Translations under genes and position numbers: made by a program
Shown here: positions 16,425 through 23,481 of the stretch, in pieces
Position numbering within the stretch: position 1 is the first letter of the stretch
Layout of the letters: the number at the start of each line of letters is the position of its first letter
DNA from: Planctomycetota bacterium
GTDB lineage: Bacteria; Planctomycetota; Phycisphaerae; Sedimentisphaerales; Anaerobacaceae
DNA length: 39,872 nt
Assembly (NCBI GenBank): GCA_025459125.1
Contig: JALORE010000020.1
Location: forward strand, 1 to 39,872
Reading direction: 5' to 3'
The notes under the pieces: model-generated
Database searches by the model: none
Told to the model about the DNA's origin: nothing
The model's input: only the letters and a program-made list of their open reading frames with translations

Positions 16425-16468
16425 TGGGCCATGGCGCGGGGCGCAGACGCCCATACGGCTCTTCGCAG

Positions 16469-16488
16469 GGCGAGCATCCCCGCTCGCC
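16469..16488. repeat. Palindromic unit GGCGAGC-ATCCCC-GCTCGCC
   Basis: Perfect 7-bp arms and a 6-nt loop. Part of the repeat mosaic downstream of murA. Confidence 0.6.
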
Positions 16489-16518
16489 TTCTGAGAGTCT
16501 TCGGAGCCTTCCGCGTAT

Positions 16519-16559
16519 CACGATATCGTGCGAAAGCCTGCCCTGAGCCTGCCGAAGGG
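16519..16559. repeat. Palindrome CACGATATCGTG plus CCTGAGCCTGCCGAAGG unit
   Basis: 16519-16530 is a perfect 12-bp palindrome. 16541-16559 matches the widespread dispersed repeat CCTGAGCCTG(T/C)CGAAGG known from many bacterial phyla. Confidence 0.5.
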
Positions 16560-16571
16560 ACGCACGACTTG

Positions 16572-16595
16572 AGGGCGAACAGGGACGTTCGCCCT
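16572..16595. repeat. Palindromic unit AGGGCGAAC-AGGGAC-GTTCGCCCT
   Basis: Perfect 9-bp arms and a 6-nt loop. The arm AGGGCGAA is close to the arm of the 24-bp palindrome at 29375-29398 (AGGGGCGAATGA). Confidence 0.7.
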
Positions 16596-16755
16596 ACGAG
16601 AAGCCGTGAATCCGCCCCGGCATGCCGGTCGCACCCTGGTGCGGCGCTAAGGCTTTTCCGTCTTGACGGCGGCGCCGGTCACGGGTAGTGTCATCCCCTG
16701 CGCGGGCAGAAATACCGGACTCTGCCGCATGTGCCCGCGCGGAGAGGCGGTTGCG

Positions 16756-17562
16756 ATGAGAAAGCTGATCAAGGCCATTCTGTTCATCCTTGTCGTTCTG
16801 CTGGTCCTGGCTGTCGCCGGGGTCGTGGGTACGATTCTCTTCGCCGACCGGGCGGTCAAGGCCGCGGTAGAGAAGGCCGGGACCCGGACGCTGAACGTCG
16901 GGGTCCAGGTCGGCGGCGCGGACGCCGGCCTGCTGGCCGGGACTGTCGGCCTGCAGAGCATCACCGTTGCCAACCCGCCGGGCTACCGGGGGCCGGCCCT
17001 GTTGACGCTCCAGGGCGTGAATATTCAGGCCGATACCGGGACCCTGCTGAGCCGGGAAGTGCTCATCAAGGACATGAAGCTGGACGGGATGGAGGTCTTT
17101 GTCGAGCAGAAGGGCCTCCAGAACAACCTCTACGAGGTCATCAAGCCCCTGCGCCAGCCGCACGAGCCGACCGGCAAGAGCCTCGTCATCGAGACCCTTG
17201 AGATCACGAATATCACGGTCCATGCGAACCTGACGGCCATCCCCGGCCAGTCCCCCAAGGCCGAGTTCAAGCTGGGCCCGATCCGCATGACCGAGCTGGG
17301 CCGCGGCGAGAAAATGGACACCGCCGTGCTGATCAGCAAGATCGTCCTGGCCGTGGCCGCCGGCATCGCCGAGCAGGGCGGCGGCATCCTGCCCCAGGAG
17401 ACGATCGGCGACCTGGGCTCGATCCTCGACAAGGCGATCGACATCGGCAAGATCATCCTCAGCCCCGGCGGCAAGACCCCCGACGGCCAGCAGAAAGACA
17501 GCCTCGGCAAGAGCGTCACCGACGGCCTCAAAGACTTCCTCGGCGGCAAGAAGAGAGAATAG
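16756..17562 (+). CDS. AsmA-like inner-membrane anchored protein
   Basis: The 268-residue protein has one N-terminal membrane segment (about residues 6-28, LIKAILFILVVLLVLAVAGVVGTILF) and a large periplasmic part. Positions 29-175 show the AsmA/DUF748 pattern: an amphipathic stretch after the anchor, then V-G-G-A-D-A-G-L-L-A-G-T-V-G-L-Q-S-I-T-V, followed by L-I-K-D-M-K-L-D-G-M-E-V. AsmA-type proteins are thought to bridge or shuttle lipids between membranes. This one is short, so it may be a minimal member. The C-terminal part has a helix-rich, lysine-rich tail. ATG 16756 follows GGAGAGGCGG. It stands alone, convergent with the HEPN/MNT pair. Confidence 0.65.
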   Translation: MRKLIKAILFILVVLLVLAVAGVVGTILFADRAVKAAVEKAGTRTLNVGVQVGGADAGLLAGTVGLQSITVANPPGYRGPALLTLQGVNIQADTGTLLSREVLIKDMKLDGMEVFVEQKGLQNNLYEVIKPLRQPHEPTGKSLVIETLEITNITVHANLTAIPGQSPKAEFKLGPIRMTELGRGEKMDTAVLISKIVLAVAAGIAEQGGGILPQETIGDLGSILDKAIDIGKIILSPGGKTPDGQQKDSLGKSVTDGLKDFLGGKKRE

Positions 17563-17589
17563 CTGGAGCTATCGCTCCCTTCGCCTGCC

Positions 17590-17638
17590 TGGAGTTCCGC
17601 GTTTACGTGGTTCTGACCCGCCTGAAGGCGGAACTCCA
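17590..17638. repeat. Inverted repeat TGGAGTTCCGC / GCGGAACTCCA between convergent genes
   Basis: Perfect 11-bp arms (17590-17600 and 17628-17638) with a 27-nt centre. It lies between the AsmA-like gene (+) and the HEPN gene (-) and may act as a two-way terminator, though no T-run flanks it. The arm continues as GCCTTCAGGC-like sequence typical of dispersed repeats. Confidence 0.6.
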
Positions 17639-17673
17639 AACGTCAACCGATCCCTGCGGCGATCCGGACCCGT

Positions 17674-18075
17674 TCACGTAGAGGTGGCTTGTTCCAGGAC
17701 TTGCCGAACGTGCTGGAGCAGACGAGCGATCTTGTCAACACAGTCGCGTCTGTCAATGCCCCCCTCCAAGTCCGGGAAGGCCTCGTAGCGGAAAGCAACG
17801 GCAAAATCGGTGAACTCCAACAGGGCGGAAAGGGATTCCGGAATCTTTGGGCCTGCTGCCTCAAGCAAGATGCCCAATTCGTCCAAGTCGTGGGTCTTTG
17901 GAAAGGGCGCTCCCACGGCACACAGCCACGCCTTGAGAGCTTTTTCCACCGCCTGTTGTACATGAAAGCCGAAGATCTCCTCGGAGAAGACCGCCGGGTC
18001 TGCCATGCCGCCCAAGGCGCGATAGTCCCTCTCCGCCACGGCGAGAAGACTTCTGGCTTGCTCAAGATCTCTCAT
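17674..18075 (-). CDS. HEPN-domain protein (partner of MNT)
   Basis: The 133-residue all-helical protein belongs to the HEPN family. Seen are F-H-V-Q-Q-A-V-E-K-A-L-K-A-W-L (37-51), P-K60-T-H-D-L64 and F-R96-Y-E-A-F. These fit the PF05168 branch usually paired with a minimal nucleotidyltransferase. The RNase motif RX4-6H of toxic HepT proteins is not found after R96 or elsewhere, so ribonuclease toxicity is doubtful. The start overlaps the end of the MNT gene by 14 bp, showing translational coupling. In related pairs, MNT inactivates HEPN by AMP transfer or the two form a complex; which applies here is unknown. Confidence 0.85.
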   Translation of the reverse strand: MRDLEQARSLLAVAERDYRALGGMADPAVFSEEIFGFHVQQAVEKALKAWLCAVGAPFPKTHDLDELGILLEAAGPKIPESLSALLEFTDFAVAFRYEAFPDLEGGIDRRDCVDKIARLLQHVRQVLEQATST

Positions 18076-18397
18076 AGAGGAGCTTGCCCTCCCGGACCGC
18101 GCGGGCGACGATGTGATTGAGAGATGCTTCCCATTTCTCGAATTCGTTCTGGCTGTAGACCAGGATATCCTTGGGGACGCGAAACGGGCGCAGGGCTTTG
18201 CGGATACGCTTCAGCTCGGCCCAGCGGGTACGGTCAGGTCCGAATTCCCGGTCTTCCACGACGAGCAAATCGATATCGGAATCGGCCGTCTGGCTCCCAC
18301 GCGCGTAGGAGCCGAAGAGGTAGATCCGGCGCGGTCTGACCTCTTCGACAAGGGCCTCGACCATCCCTTCAATCAACTGCTCTGAGGCGCTGACCAC
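18062..18397 (-). CDS. Minimal nucleotidyltransferase (MNT), first gene of MNT-HEPN pair
   Basis: The protein has about 111 residues with the polymerase-beta-type nucleotidyltransferase signature GSX10DXD. Counted from ATG 18403 it reads G31-S32-Y-A-R-G-S-Q-T-A-D-S-D43-I-D45. A third acidic residue follows in V-P-K-D-I-L-V-Y. This is a complete metal-binding set, so activity is plausible (AMP transfer to HEPN in studied systems). AAGGAG lies directly against ATG 18403, leaving no spacer. The GTG two codons downstream (18397) has an ideal 6-nt spacer, so I place the start there. The product would lose only two residues. Confidence 0.85.
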   Translation of the reverse strand: MVSASEQLIEGMVEALVEEVRPRRIYLFGSYARGSQTADSDIDLLVVEDREFGPDRTRWAELKRIRKALRPFRVPKDILVYSQNEFEKWEASLNHIVARAVREGKLLYERS

Positions 18398-18432
18398 GTT
18401 CATCTCCTTGCGCCGTCAACATTTCGGACGGC

Positions 18433-18463
18433 ATTATAACCCATCCGGAGAAGGTGGGCACAA
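18433..18463 (-). promoter_or_regulatory. Probable promoter of the MNT-HEPN operon
   Basis: Read on the minus strand: TTGTGC, 19 bp, then a perfect TATAAT (18438 to 18433). The -10 is convincing; the -35 and spacer are poor. The leader would be about 25-30 nt. The upstream side overlaps a GGTGGGCACAACACACCCTAC-like repeat end at 18453-18473. Confidence 0.4.
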
Positions 18464-18469
18464 CACACC

Positions 18470-19438
18470 CTACGCCCGCCAGGGGCGTTGGCGCGGGACC
18501 TTGCCGTTCAGGATGTTGCGGGCGAGGATTGTGTCCTCGCGGACCTGGAAGTCGAACATGCCGGCGCAGATGAAGTCGGCGCCGCTTTCGTACGCGTACT
18601 GGAAGCCCTCGCGCGGGTGGATCGCGCCGGCGGCCATGACCTTGTAGGCGATCCAGGGTTTGGTCACGGTCTGCATGAATTCGACCGTCTTCTCGGGCGT
18701 GACGCACCAGATGTTGTCGTGCTCCGGCTGGCGGTCGGCGGACCAGTAGCGCAGGCTGTGCAGGGTCTTCATGTAGAAGTCCGGGTTGACGCCGGCCTTC
18801 TCGCAGGCGATGGGGACCTCGACCTTGTGGCCGGCGATGCCCGCCAGCACCTTCTGGTCCTTGGTGAACTGCACCGCCTGGGCGAGCAGGTCCACCTGGT
18901 TCTGGGCCAGGAAGCTCTCCGAGACGCCGCCGTGGATGAAGGCGCCGACGGCGCCATTGTCGACGGCACGCTTCAGGTCGGTGAAATCGTTCGGCTTGAT
19001 CTGGACCTGGGCGATCCACTGGAGCTTGCCGCCCCGCTCGTTCCAGTACTTGGTCAGCAGCCCGATGACATGGTCGTCCAAGCGGAGGATCGCCGTATTG
19101 ATGCCGCACTGCTCGCACAATTCCCACGTTTCGAAGACCTTCTCATCGGTGAAGTACTGCCGCAGCAGGCCGGAGACGTAGATCAGGTCACGGCTATGAG
19201 CAAAGCCGCTGGTCAGATTGCCGCCGACGATCAGCCGGGAGACCTTCAAATCGCCGAGCTGGCCCATGGGCATCGCGCCGGTCGCGCCGGCCGGGGGAAG
19301 CGACACCGATTCCCTTGGCTTCTTCGGGGAGACCTGTGCCAGCAGGGCCTGCTCCTCCAGGCTCAGGGCCACCGCTCCGGCGGCGGAGCCCGCCAATGAC
19401 TTCTTCAGGAATTCCCGACGATCCAGCTCGTTCGACAT
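18470..19438 (-). CDS. Tat-exported TIM-barrel protein, aldo-keto reductase-like
   Basis: The 322-residue protein has a twin-arginine signal (D-R-R-E-F-L-K-K-S, residues 6-14) and an alanine-rich hydrophobic stretch. The mature part begins M-G-Q-L-G-D-L-K-V-S-R-L-I-V-G-G-N, much like the first strand of aldo/keto reductases (L-G-x-T-G-L-x-V-S-x-L-G-x-G). Later segments such as L-Q-W-I-A-Q-V-Q and A-G-I-A-G-H-K-V fit alternating barrel strands. I do not see the full AKR catalytic tetrad, so the enzyme activity is uncertain. A GAGGTG site precedes the ATG by 5 nt. No cofactor or operon partner gives a hint. Confidence 0.7.
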   Translation of the reverse strand: MSNELDRREFLKKSLAGSAAGAVALSLEEQALLAQVSPKKPRESVSLPPAGATGAMPMGQLGDLKVSRLIVGGNLTSGFAHSRDLIYVSGLLRQYFTDEKVFETWELCEQCGINTAILRLDDHVIGLLTKYWNERGGKLQWIAQVQIKPNDFTDLKRAVDNGAVGAFIHGGVSESFLAQNQVDLLAQAVQFTKDQKVLAGIAGHKVEVPIACEKAGVNPDFYMKTLHSLRYWSADRQPEHDNIWCVTPEKTVEFMQTVTKPWIAYKVMAAGAIHPREGFQYAYESGADFICAGMFDFQVREDTILARNILNGKVPRQRPWRA

Positions 19439-19687
19439 GTTGCACCTCGAATCCGATGAAAGCGGTGGCGAATAGGCGAAGCACCCGGCTCCGGCAGCGC
19501 CTTGCCGTCCAACACCATTATAGGATAACGGGGTCCCGCCGTCCAGGGACGCGTACCGTCACGTTTTGGCGGCGCTCTGGGTGGCACCCTCCAGCGCAGC
19601 TTGGGGTGGCTCGACCCGCCGCGGCCGAACCATCGCCAGGGCCTTCAGCCTTGACGCTGCCGCCCGGAGTGCGGCGTCGCAGGGAGT
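19439..19687. other. Intergenic, nothing recognised
   Basis: This 249-bp stretch lies between the ATG of the Tat protein and the stop codon of the flavin reductase, both on minus. No gene, strong hairpin or clear promoter was seen. Confidence 0.4.
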
Positions 19688-20242
19688 TCAGCAATCCTCG
19701 CCGGCGTCGACCCGGCGGCCGAGCAGGCCGTACTGCGTGGCACTCATATAGTGCAGGGTCTGGAACTTCTCGGGAATCCAGGCGCCGTCGAAGAAGTCCT
19801 CTTCGACCGAGGCGTGGACCACCTCGCAGACGAGCAGGTCATGGTTCCCCACCGTGAACGTCTGGACCACGTGGCATTCGAGATGGCCGGCGCACTCGGC
19901 CACCAGCGGCGGCTGCACGAGTTGACCCGGGACGGCGGTCAGGCCGGCCTCTTTGAATTTGTCGATCTGGCGGCCGCTGACCGTGCCCACGAGATGGGTC
20001 TGGTCCAGCAGGTCAGCGCCGGGAACGTTGATCACCAGCTCGTTGTTCTGCCGGATCAGCTCGTACGTGTACCGCCCCTGGTGCATCACGAGCAGCACCA
20101 GGCACGGGTCCGCGGTCTGGACCGGCGTCTGCCAACTGATCGTCATGACGTTGGCCTTCTCCATCGTTCCTCCCGTCACCAGCACTACGCAGCCCGGCTC
20201 CACCAGCCATTTCGCCCGGTTCAGCGGAAGACTCCGTTTCAT
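19688..20242 (-). CDS. Flavin reductase-like (FMN-binding split-barrel) protein
   Basis: The 184-residue protein fits the flavin reductase-like family. C-V-V-L-V-T-G-G-T (about 18-26) is followed by A-N-V-M-T-I-S-W-Q-T-P, the usual FMN-contact segment. Then come P-C-L-V-L-L-V, N-N-E-L-V-I-N-V-P and a C-terminal H-Y-M-S-A-T-Q-Y. Relatives reduce flavins with NAD(P)H or act as FMN-dependent oxidoreductases in the cytoplasm. ATG 20242 is chosen because AAGGAGAAGGAA lies directly upstream; the frame runs open to 20344 without homology. It is divergent from the DegT gene. Confidence 0.8.
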   Translation of the reverse strand: MKRSLPLNRAKWLVEPGCVVLVTGGTMEKANVMTISWQTPVQTADPCLVLLVMHQGRYTYELIRQNNELVINVPGADLLDQTHLVGTVSGRQIDKFKEAGLTAVPGQLVQPPLVAECAGHLECHVVQTFTVGNHDLLVCEVVHASVEEDFFDGAWIPEKFQTLHYMSATQYGLLGRRVDAGEDC

Positions 20243-20367
20243 TTCCTTCTCCTTTCTGCCCGCGCAAGGTACAATAGAGGCTTCGTCCCCGACCAGGGTA
20301 TGATCGTGGCGACGAAATCGAATCGAAAACTGAAGTACCAGCATCTCACAAAAGGAAGGGGTTGACT

Positions 20368-21717
20368 ATGGGCAACAGCAACTTCACGAGACGACAATTC
20401 CTGGCCACCGCTTCGACGGGCACCCTCGCCGCCGTCGTCGCCGGGACGGTTCCCGCCTATGCCAAAGCGGGCAGGAAGGCCTCCCAGTGCGCCATCCTGG
20501 GCGGCAAGCCGGTCCGGGCCAAGTCGTTCACTCGCTGGCCCATCTGGGACAAATCGGCGGAAGGGCCCGTTCTCGAGGTGCTGCGCAGCGGCAAATGGTT
20601 CCGGGGCAGCGGCACCGTGGTCTCGCAGTTCGAGGAGAAGTACGCGGCCCTGCTGGGAGCGAAGCGCTGCGTGGCCGTGATGAACGGCACGAACGCCCTG
20701 GCGACCGCGCTGCACTGCCTCGACGTGGGAGTGGGCGACGAAGTGATCGTCTCGCCGTACACGTTCATCGCGACCTATAATGTCGTCCTCAATGCCACAG
20801 CCCTGCCGGTCTTCGCCGACACGGACCCGGAGACCTTCCTGATCAACCCGGACACCATCGAGTCCAAGATCAACGAGAACACGCGGGCGATTCTGCCGGT
20901 GCATATCTTCGGCCTGCCCTGCAACATGACCAGGATCAACGCCATCGCCAAGCAGCGCAACCTGAAGGTCATCGAAGACGCCTGCCAGGCGTGGTTGGCG
21001 GAGTTCGGCGGCAAGAAGTGCGGCACGCTGGGCGACCTCGGCTGCTTCAGCTTCCAGGAATCGAAGCACCTGCCGGCCGGCGAGGGCGGCGCCATCACCG
21101 GCAACGACGAAGCGTTGATGGACCAGGTCATGGCGTTCCACAACTGCGGCCGGGTCAAAGGCAAGACCGGCTACACCATGATCGGCCACAATCGCCGGAT
21201 GACGGAATACCAGGCCGCGATCCTGCTCAACCAGATGCAGCGGCTCGAGGCGGACACGGCCCGACGCGTCGAGAACGCCAACTATCTGACGTCGAAGATC
21301 AAGGACATCCCGGGCATCGTGCCGCACAAACTCTGCGAAGGGGCGACGAAAGCGGCTTACCATCTGTACCCCCTGCGCTACAAGTCGGAGCAGTTCAACG
21401 GTCTGCCGCGGAACCGATTCCTCGCCGCGCTGAGCGCCGAAGGCATCCCTTGCTCCAGCGTTTATGGGCCCCAGTACAAGGATGGGCTGATGGAGGCTGC
21501 CCTGACCTCGAAGAACTTCAAGCGGGCCTTCCCGAAGGAGCGGCTGGACCGGTACCGGGACGAGCTCCATTATCCGGGCAACGAGCAGCTTTGCCAGGAA
21601 GCCGTCTGCTTCACGCAGAACCTGCTGCTCGGTCCCAAGAGCGATATGGACGACATCGCCAACGCCATCCAGAAGATCTATGAGAACCGGGATGCGCTGC
21701 TGAAGGCGAAGGTCTAA
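20368..21717 (+). CDS. Tat-exported DegT/DnrJ/EryC1/StrS-type PLP aminotransferase
   Basis: The 449-residue protein has a twin-arginine signal (F-T-R8-R9-Q-F-L-A-T-A), ending near V-P-A-Y-A. The enzyme part is a full DegT fold: G-S-G-T-V-V-S-Q-F-E-E-K-Y, N-G-T-N-A-L, V-I-V-S-P-Y-T-F-I-A-T, V-I-E-D-A-C-Q-A, and the PLP-binding lysine K233 in S-F-Q-E-S-K-H-L-P-A-G-E-G-G. Family members aminate keto-sugars in the cytoplasm for antibiotic or surface-sugar synthesis; an exported copy is unusual. PLP would be loaded before Tat export. GGAAGGGG precedes ATG 20368 by 6 nt; an in-frame TTG lies two codons upstream. No sugar-nucleotide genes flank it. Confidence 0.85.
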   Translation: MGNSNFTRRQFLATASTGTLAAVVAGTVPAYAKAGRKASQCAILGGKPVRAKSFTRWPIWDKSAEGPVLEVLRSGKWFRGSGTVVSQFEEKYAALLGAKRCVAVMNGTNALATALHCLDVGVGDEVIVSPYTFIATYNVVLNATALPVFADTDPETFLINPDTIESKINENTRAILPVHIFGLPCNMTRINAIAKQRNLKVIEDACQAWLAEFGGKKCGTLGDLGCFSFQESKHLPAGEGGAITGNDEALMDQVMAFHNCGRVKGKTGYTMIGHNRRMTEYQAAILLNQMQRLEADTARRVENANYLTSKIKDIPGIVPHKLCEGATKAAYHLYPLRYKSEQFNGLPRNRFLAALSAEGIPCSSVYGPQYKDGLMEAALTSKNFKRAFPKERLDRYRDELHYPGNEQLCQEAVCFTQNLLLGPKSDMDDIANAIQKIYENRDALLKAKV

Positions 21718-21738
21718 AAGGGCGTGTGAGCAGTGGCC

Positions 21739-21841
21739 CGGGCATCCTGCCCGTGAGGTTTTGTGGCCTCGGCATCCTGCCGAGGCTGCTTGGGCTGGAA
21801 GGGGCCCCCCTACGCGGCCTCTCGCGTTGGGGACCCCAAGC
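21739..21841. repeat. Composite of palindromes after the DegT gene
   Basis: CGGGCA-TCC-TGCCCG (21739-21753) and CCTCGGCA-TCC-TGCCGAGG (21767-21785) share the core GGCATCCTGCC. GCTTGGG (21788-21794) pairs with CCCAAGC (21835-21841), which also contains TTGGGGACCCCAA. They are typical nested dispersed repeats, downstream of the DegT stop codon. Confidence 0.65.
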
Positions 21842-21918
21842 CCATGCTACGAGGTATCGGCTTCTAAGGCGAATCTCAAAGTCGCCTTTCGAGCCGTATC
21901 GTAGTTCGCGAATCGCGT

Positions 21919-22050
21919 GGTTGAGATGGCTGCGCTCCGCTCGCCATGACGTGCAACAATCAGCCGTGTCATGGCGAGGAGTGCCGCAAGCCTGCCCCCG
22001 CGCAGGGCTTGCCCTTGAGTTTATCGAGGGCGGGAAAGGCAATCTCAACC
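21919..22050. repeat. Nested inverted repeats of the GTCATkGCGAGC family
   Basis: The inner arms CTCGCCATGAC (21940-21950) and GTCATGGCGAG (21968-21978) are perfect (11 bp). The outer arms GGTTGAGAT (21919-21927) and ATCTCAACC (22042-22050) are perfect (9 bp). The left half, read on minus, is GTCATGGCGAGCGGAGCGCA and continues AGCCATCTC. It is a relative of the repeat at 7630-7657. Confidence 0.65.
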
Positions 22051-22137
22051 GCATCGTTACGGAACTGGCGCGAGTTGATGAGGCGCGGCTGTGAAAGGGC
22101 AGGTCCCTGTCGCGGTCGAGGAGAAAGGAGAAGCATC

Positions 22138-22881
22138 ATGACGATGCGTGCGTTTGGCGTACTGGTGGTGGCGATGCTCGTCGGCTGGGGCTCGCTGGTG
22201 CTCACGAAGTCGGGAGCCCGGACGGAACCGGCAGGCAAGGTTCTGCACGTGCGACCGACGGAGGACTTCGCCGTCACGGGCGACGGTACGTCCCCTGCGT
22301 GGGAGTCCGTCCCGTGGGAGCCGCTGCTGCCGCGCACGGCCGAGCGGCGGCCCTACCAGACACGCGTCAAGATGCTCTACTCCAAGACCGGGCTGTACGT
22401 GCTCATGGAGGCCGAGGACCGCACGCTCACGGCCACGATGAACGAGGACTTCCTCGACCTGTGGAACGAGGACGTGTTCGAGTTCTTCCTGTGGCCGGAT
22501 GAGCAGTACTCGATCTACTTCGAATACGAGATCTCGCCCCTGGGCTTCGAGCTGCCCATCCTCATCCCCAACTTTGAGGGCAAGTTCCTGGGTTGGCGGC
22601 CCTGGCACTACGAGGGCAACCGCAAGACCCGCAAAGCCACCGCGATCGTCGGCGGTCCCAAAGAGTCGGGAGCCAGCGTCACCGGCTGGAAGGCCGAGGT
22701 GTTCGTCCCGTACGACCTGCTCAAACCCCTGCAGAACGTCCCTCCGCACCCGGGGACGCAGTGGCGGGCCAACTTCTACCGCGTGGACTACGACGACGGC
22801 CGGAGTGTGAGTTGGGACTGGTCCCGCGTCGGCCCCAGTTTCCACGAGTTCACCAAGTTCGGCACCCTGATCTTCGACTGA
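22138..22881 (+). CDS. Secreted carbohydrate-binding family 9-like protein
   Basis: The 247-residue protein has a signal peptide (about 1-24). The body matches CBM9-like modules: W-E-S-V-P-W-E near the start, T-R-V-K-M-L-Y-S-K-T-G-L-Y-V-L-M-E-A-E-D, then L-W-N-E-D-V-F-E-F-F-L-W-P-D and Y-F-E-Y-E-I-S-P. After that come W-K-A-E-V-F-V-P-Y-D-L-L and W-R-A-N-F-Y-R-V-D. These stretches form the beta-sandwich that binds sugars at the reducing end in characterised members. No catalytic domain is attached. AAAGGAG lies 8 nt before ATG 22138. It is flanked by repeats on both sides and seems to be a single-gene unit. Confidence 0.8.
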   Translation: MTMRAFGVLVVAMLVGWGSLVLTKSGARTEPAGKVLHVRPTEDFAVTGDGTSPAWESVPWEPLLPRTAERRPYQTRVKMLYSKTGLYVLMEAEDRTLTATMNEDFLDLWNEDVFEFFLWPDEQYSIYFEYEISPLGFELPILIPNFEGKFLGWRPWHYEGNRKTRKATAIVGGPKESGASVTGWKAEVFVPYDLLKPLQNVPPHPGTQWRANFYRVDYDDGRSVSWDWSRVGPSFHEFTKFGTLIFD

Positions 22882-22910
22882 CGCAGGCTCGCGCCGTTCA
22901 GCGCAGGTGT

Positions 22911-22936
22911 TGTCATCCTGAGCAAAGCGAAGGACA
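22911..22936. repeat. REP-like unit TGTCATCCTGAG...GCGAAGGACA
   Basis: It matches the widespread dispersed repeat GTCATCCTGAGCGAAGCGAAGGA with small changes. It ends 10 bp before the start codon of the PIN pseudogene, so it may have replaced or disturbed that gene's promoter region. Confidence 0.6.
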
Positions 22937-22946
22937 ATAGGCGTCT

Positions 22947-23283
22947 ATGAAATGCAGCCTCTATCTTGAATCTACAATCCCCAGCTACCTCGTGGGGTCC
23001 CAAGCCGCGATTTGCTGATCGCGGCCCATCAACAGGTTACCGCCGAGTGGTGGAGAACCCGCCGGATCGGGTTCGACCTCTACGTTTCTCGATTCATCTT
23101 GGATGAGATTGGTACTTGACCTGGAACTGCAAGCACATTGCGAACGCCGCCATAATCCGGGACCTTGAGGCGGTTTGTCACATGCGGGGTTTTCAATGCC
23201 CGGTGGTCTGTACCCCGGAAGAACTGATGGGAGGTTCCCATGGAGAGAGACCCAATCATCGACGAGATTCGAAAGCATCGTAG
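22947..23283 (+). pseudogene. Broken PIN-domain (VapC-like) toxin gene
   Basis: Conceptual translation in three segments gives a recognisable PIN protein. Segment one: MKCSLYLESTIPSYLVGSQAA. One base is missing near 23010 (a stop follows at once). Segment two, in the next frame: LLIAAHQQVTAEWWRTRR, then FDLYVSRFILDEIG, ending near 23113. Segment three follows directly: YLTWNCKHIANAAIIRDLEA...CPVVCTPEELMGG, and stops at TAG 23281. In intact homologues roughly 55-60 residues lie between 'DEI' and 'YLTWNC', including the second acidic cluster (D-A-L-H-x-A) of the nuclease. So the gene has a frameshift plus an internal deletion and cannot make an active nuclease. The deletion size comes from family memory, not from an alignment. 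Confidence 0.8.
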
Positions 23284-23410
23284 GGAAATCGCTGAACAGT
23301 TCGACTATGACTTGCGGGCCATCATTGCGGATGCGCGCAAACGCCAGAAGGGGCGTGGCAAGAACGTCGTTTCGCTCGCACGCGGCCGAAAGAAGCGAAC
23401 CCTGGATTGA
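23240..23410 (+). CDS. Small partner protein of the PIN toxin (antitoxin-like)
   Basis: The 56-residue protein reads MERDPIIDEIRKHRREIAEQ, then FDYDLRAIIADARKRQKGRG and a basic end with K-N-V-V-S-L-A-R-G-R-K-K-R. It is intact and has GGGAGG 6 nt before its ATG. Small proteins of this form (D-P-I-x-x-E-I-R...F-x-Y-D-L...V-V-S-L) regularly follow PIN genes of this type, overlapping their 3' end as here (23240-23283). They are presumed antitoxins or toxin-binding partners; I know of no direct proof. With its toxin broken, this copy has no obvious partner in the window. It is too short to stand out by size alone. Confidence 0.75.
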   Translation: MERDPIIDEIRKHRREIAEQFDYDLRAIIADARKRQKGRGKNVVSLARGRKKRTLD

Positions 23411-23481
23411 ACACCGAACAAGCTCCTTTCCTTTACGGAATCAGCAATGTTCTGTCATTGAGAGCGGGGGCACGGACTATG

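Larger units (their letters stand above)
16075..16755. other. 681-bp non-coding region packed with palindromic repeats
   Basis: No gene supported. From 16115 to 16595 at least six palindromic units and one longer word-repeat element follow each other; they are listed separately. The last 150 bp hold the presumed promoter region of the AsmA-like gene, where I see no clear -35/-10 pair. Confidence 0.6.

Noticed and set aside
16115..16595. CRISPR array or MITE
   Set aside because: The units differ from each other, spacing is irregular, and there are no regular repeat-spacer units, terminal repeats or target duplications.
20247..20275. Promoter for the DegT gene with TACAAT at 20270
   Set aside because: The -10 box is good, but the 17-bp-spaced -35 region (TTCTCC) is poor, so it is not listed.
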